This document shows positions 62,854 through 64,000 of a DNA stretch of 64,000 bases, one piece after another (position 1 is the first letter of the stretch; each line of letters opens with the position of its first letter). The notes beneath the pieces are model-generated. The model saw only the letters and a list, made by a program, of their open reading frames with translations, did not search any database and was not told the DNA's origin. The position numbers and the translations under genes are program-made. Source of the DNA: Cytidiella melzeri (lineage: Eukaryota; Basidiomycota; Agaricomycetes; Polyporales; Irpicaceae); NCBI GenBank assembly GCA_022592445.1, contig JABYQR010000005.1:124001-188000 (forward strand). The letters are read 5' to 3'.

Positions 62854-63998
62854 TCAGTCATCTCCGAGTTGTTGCTTGATTTCTATGAGCGACAGTCAGC
62901 TGCCTCCACGTTAACACAACCCGGTAGAGGCTTACTGTCTATGATGTCCAGATACGCAGTGGTCGCAGGGCTATCTGGGTACTCGTCCAAAAAGCTCACG
63001 CCGTAATCTGCACTTTTTCCTATTCTCGGATCCAAGGGCACAGAGCCCAAGAATGGGATATTCATGTCTTGCGCCAATCTCGGTCCGCCGCCAGTGCTGG
63101 GCTTAAAGATCTGCGACTCGCCCTTGCAATTCGGACATACGAATCCGGACATGTTCTCAACAAGCCCCAGCACTTTGATTCCGACCTTGCGACAGAAGTC
63201 AATCTCACGCCGCACGTCCTGCAACGCGACCTCTTGAGGTGTGGTGATTAGCACTGCTCCGTCGATACCACTGTCACGTAGATACGTGACAATGCTCAAG
63301 TGTTCGTCGGAGGTACCAGGAGGAGTGTCAACAATGAGGTAGTCCAAGTTCCCCCAGTCGACGTCCTTTAAGAATTGCGAGATCAATCCATTCTTTTTAG
63401 GTCCTCGCCACATGACAGCATCCTTCGCCGATGGGAGCATGAACCCGACGGACATGACGCCGAGGTTATCCTGCACATAGACAGGGGACCATCCGGAGGA
63501 CGAGGAATGAACTTGCTCGGATGCTATGCCTAGGATAGTAGGTATCGAAGGACCACAAATATCGACGTCCATGATACCGGTCTGAGCTTGAGCGTGAGTG
63601 CATTTTCCAAACTCGCATCGAGCTGCTTATGCACCTGAGTGTCATCGTCTGCAGCAAATGCCCATCCTAGCTGCGCTGTGAACGTCGATTTTCCCACCCC
63701 ACCCTTTCCAGATAGTACAAGGATCTTGCGCTTCACGGTGGACATGCGTTCGCGGACGAACGGCAAGGCCGGGTCTGGTCCGCGCGTAACGCCTGATGCA
63801 CATATTTCTTGGTTTGCACATCCCGCGCAGGCATCTGCCTTTCCTGCGAGGTCTGATTCTGTCCCCTAAGGTAGATATTTGCTGTTCATTGACGGCTTTG
63901 GGGCAACCACAAAGTTGGCTTACTGGACAGTGTTCTGGAGCGTTAGCAGGCACTGAGAGTGAATCAGGAATAGCTGCGCCATGTTGAACAGCAAGCAT
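62854..63998 (-). CDS. NBP35: Nbp35, cytosolic Fe-S cluster assembly scaffold ATPase
   Basis: Four exons: 63998-63924, 63865-63635, 63581-62936, 62882-62854; 326 aa. The amino-terminal cluster site has Cys24, Cys38, Cys41 and Cys47 (C-x13-C-x2-C-x5-C). The P-loop is [10 protein letters not shown] (77-86), followed by [33 protein letters not shown] and the carboxy-terminal CPNC (GFVCPNC) that binds the bridging cluster with Cfd1. All ligands are intact. Nbp35 assembles 4Fe-4S clusters for cytosolic and nuclear proteins. The start lies 2 bp from the right edge, so an upstream in-frame ATG cannot be excluded. Confidence 0.95.
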
Positions 63999-64000
63999 TG

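Overview
The window is nuclear DNA of a filamentous basidiomycete, most probably an Agaricomycete. Genes sit close together on both strands, are cut by many introns of about 50-65 nt with GT-AG borders, and encode proteins whose closest relatives (as far as I can recall the families) are basidiomycete forms. I cannot name the species. No tRNA, rRNA, CRISPR, plasmid or viral element was seen, and no intact transposon.

Layout. 0-21 kb: makorin-type E3 (cut by the left edge), a Gfo/Idh/MocA dehydrogenase, one unrecognised interrupted frame, SAGA subunit HFI1/ADA1 and TFIID/SAGA subunit TAF10 back to back, mitoferrin, the purine phosphoribosyltransferase XPT1, RNA polymerase III subunit RPC4, an Slt2-type MAP kinase, SAGA subunit SGF73, and the mRNA-decay factor PAT1. 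21-39 kb: glycogen debranching enzyme, a LIM-RhoGAP of the LRG1 type, a decayed amidase, and an F-BAR/DEP/RhoGAP of the RGD2 type. 39-53 kb: mitoribosomal protein mL44, histone H2A, an M50B-like membrane peptidase, a vacuolar carboxypeptidase S, COX23, FIS1, the splicing factor U2AF65 and an SLC35F transporter. 53-64 kb: a small conserved hypothetical, a J-domain protein, IPI3, a complex I 21 kDa subunit, a RanBP2-zinc-finger nucleoporin and NBP35.

Most of these are unrelated housekeeping genes, but two themes recur. Three SAGA co-activator subunits (HFI1, TAF10, SGF73) lie within 12.6 kb, two of them divergent over 93 bp. Three cell-wall/Rho signalling genes (Slt2-type MAPK, LRG1-type RhoGAP, RGD2-type RhoGAP) lie within 26 kb. 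The gene models also demand unusual splicing: coding exons of 3, 5, 7, 10 and 13 nt and three GC-AG introns, each fixed by reading phase and by conserved residues on both sides.

Exon coordinates given for most genes were worked out by hand from splice motifs and checked by reading phase; for the longest genes only the span and domain order are given. Transcription start and poly(A) sites were not predicted.
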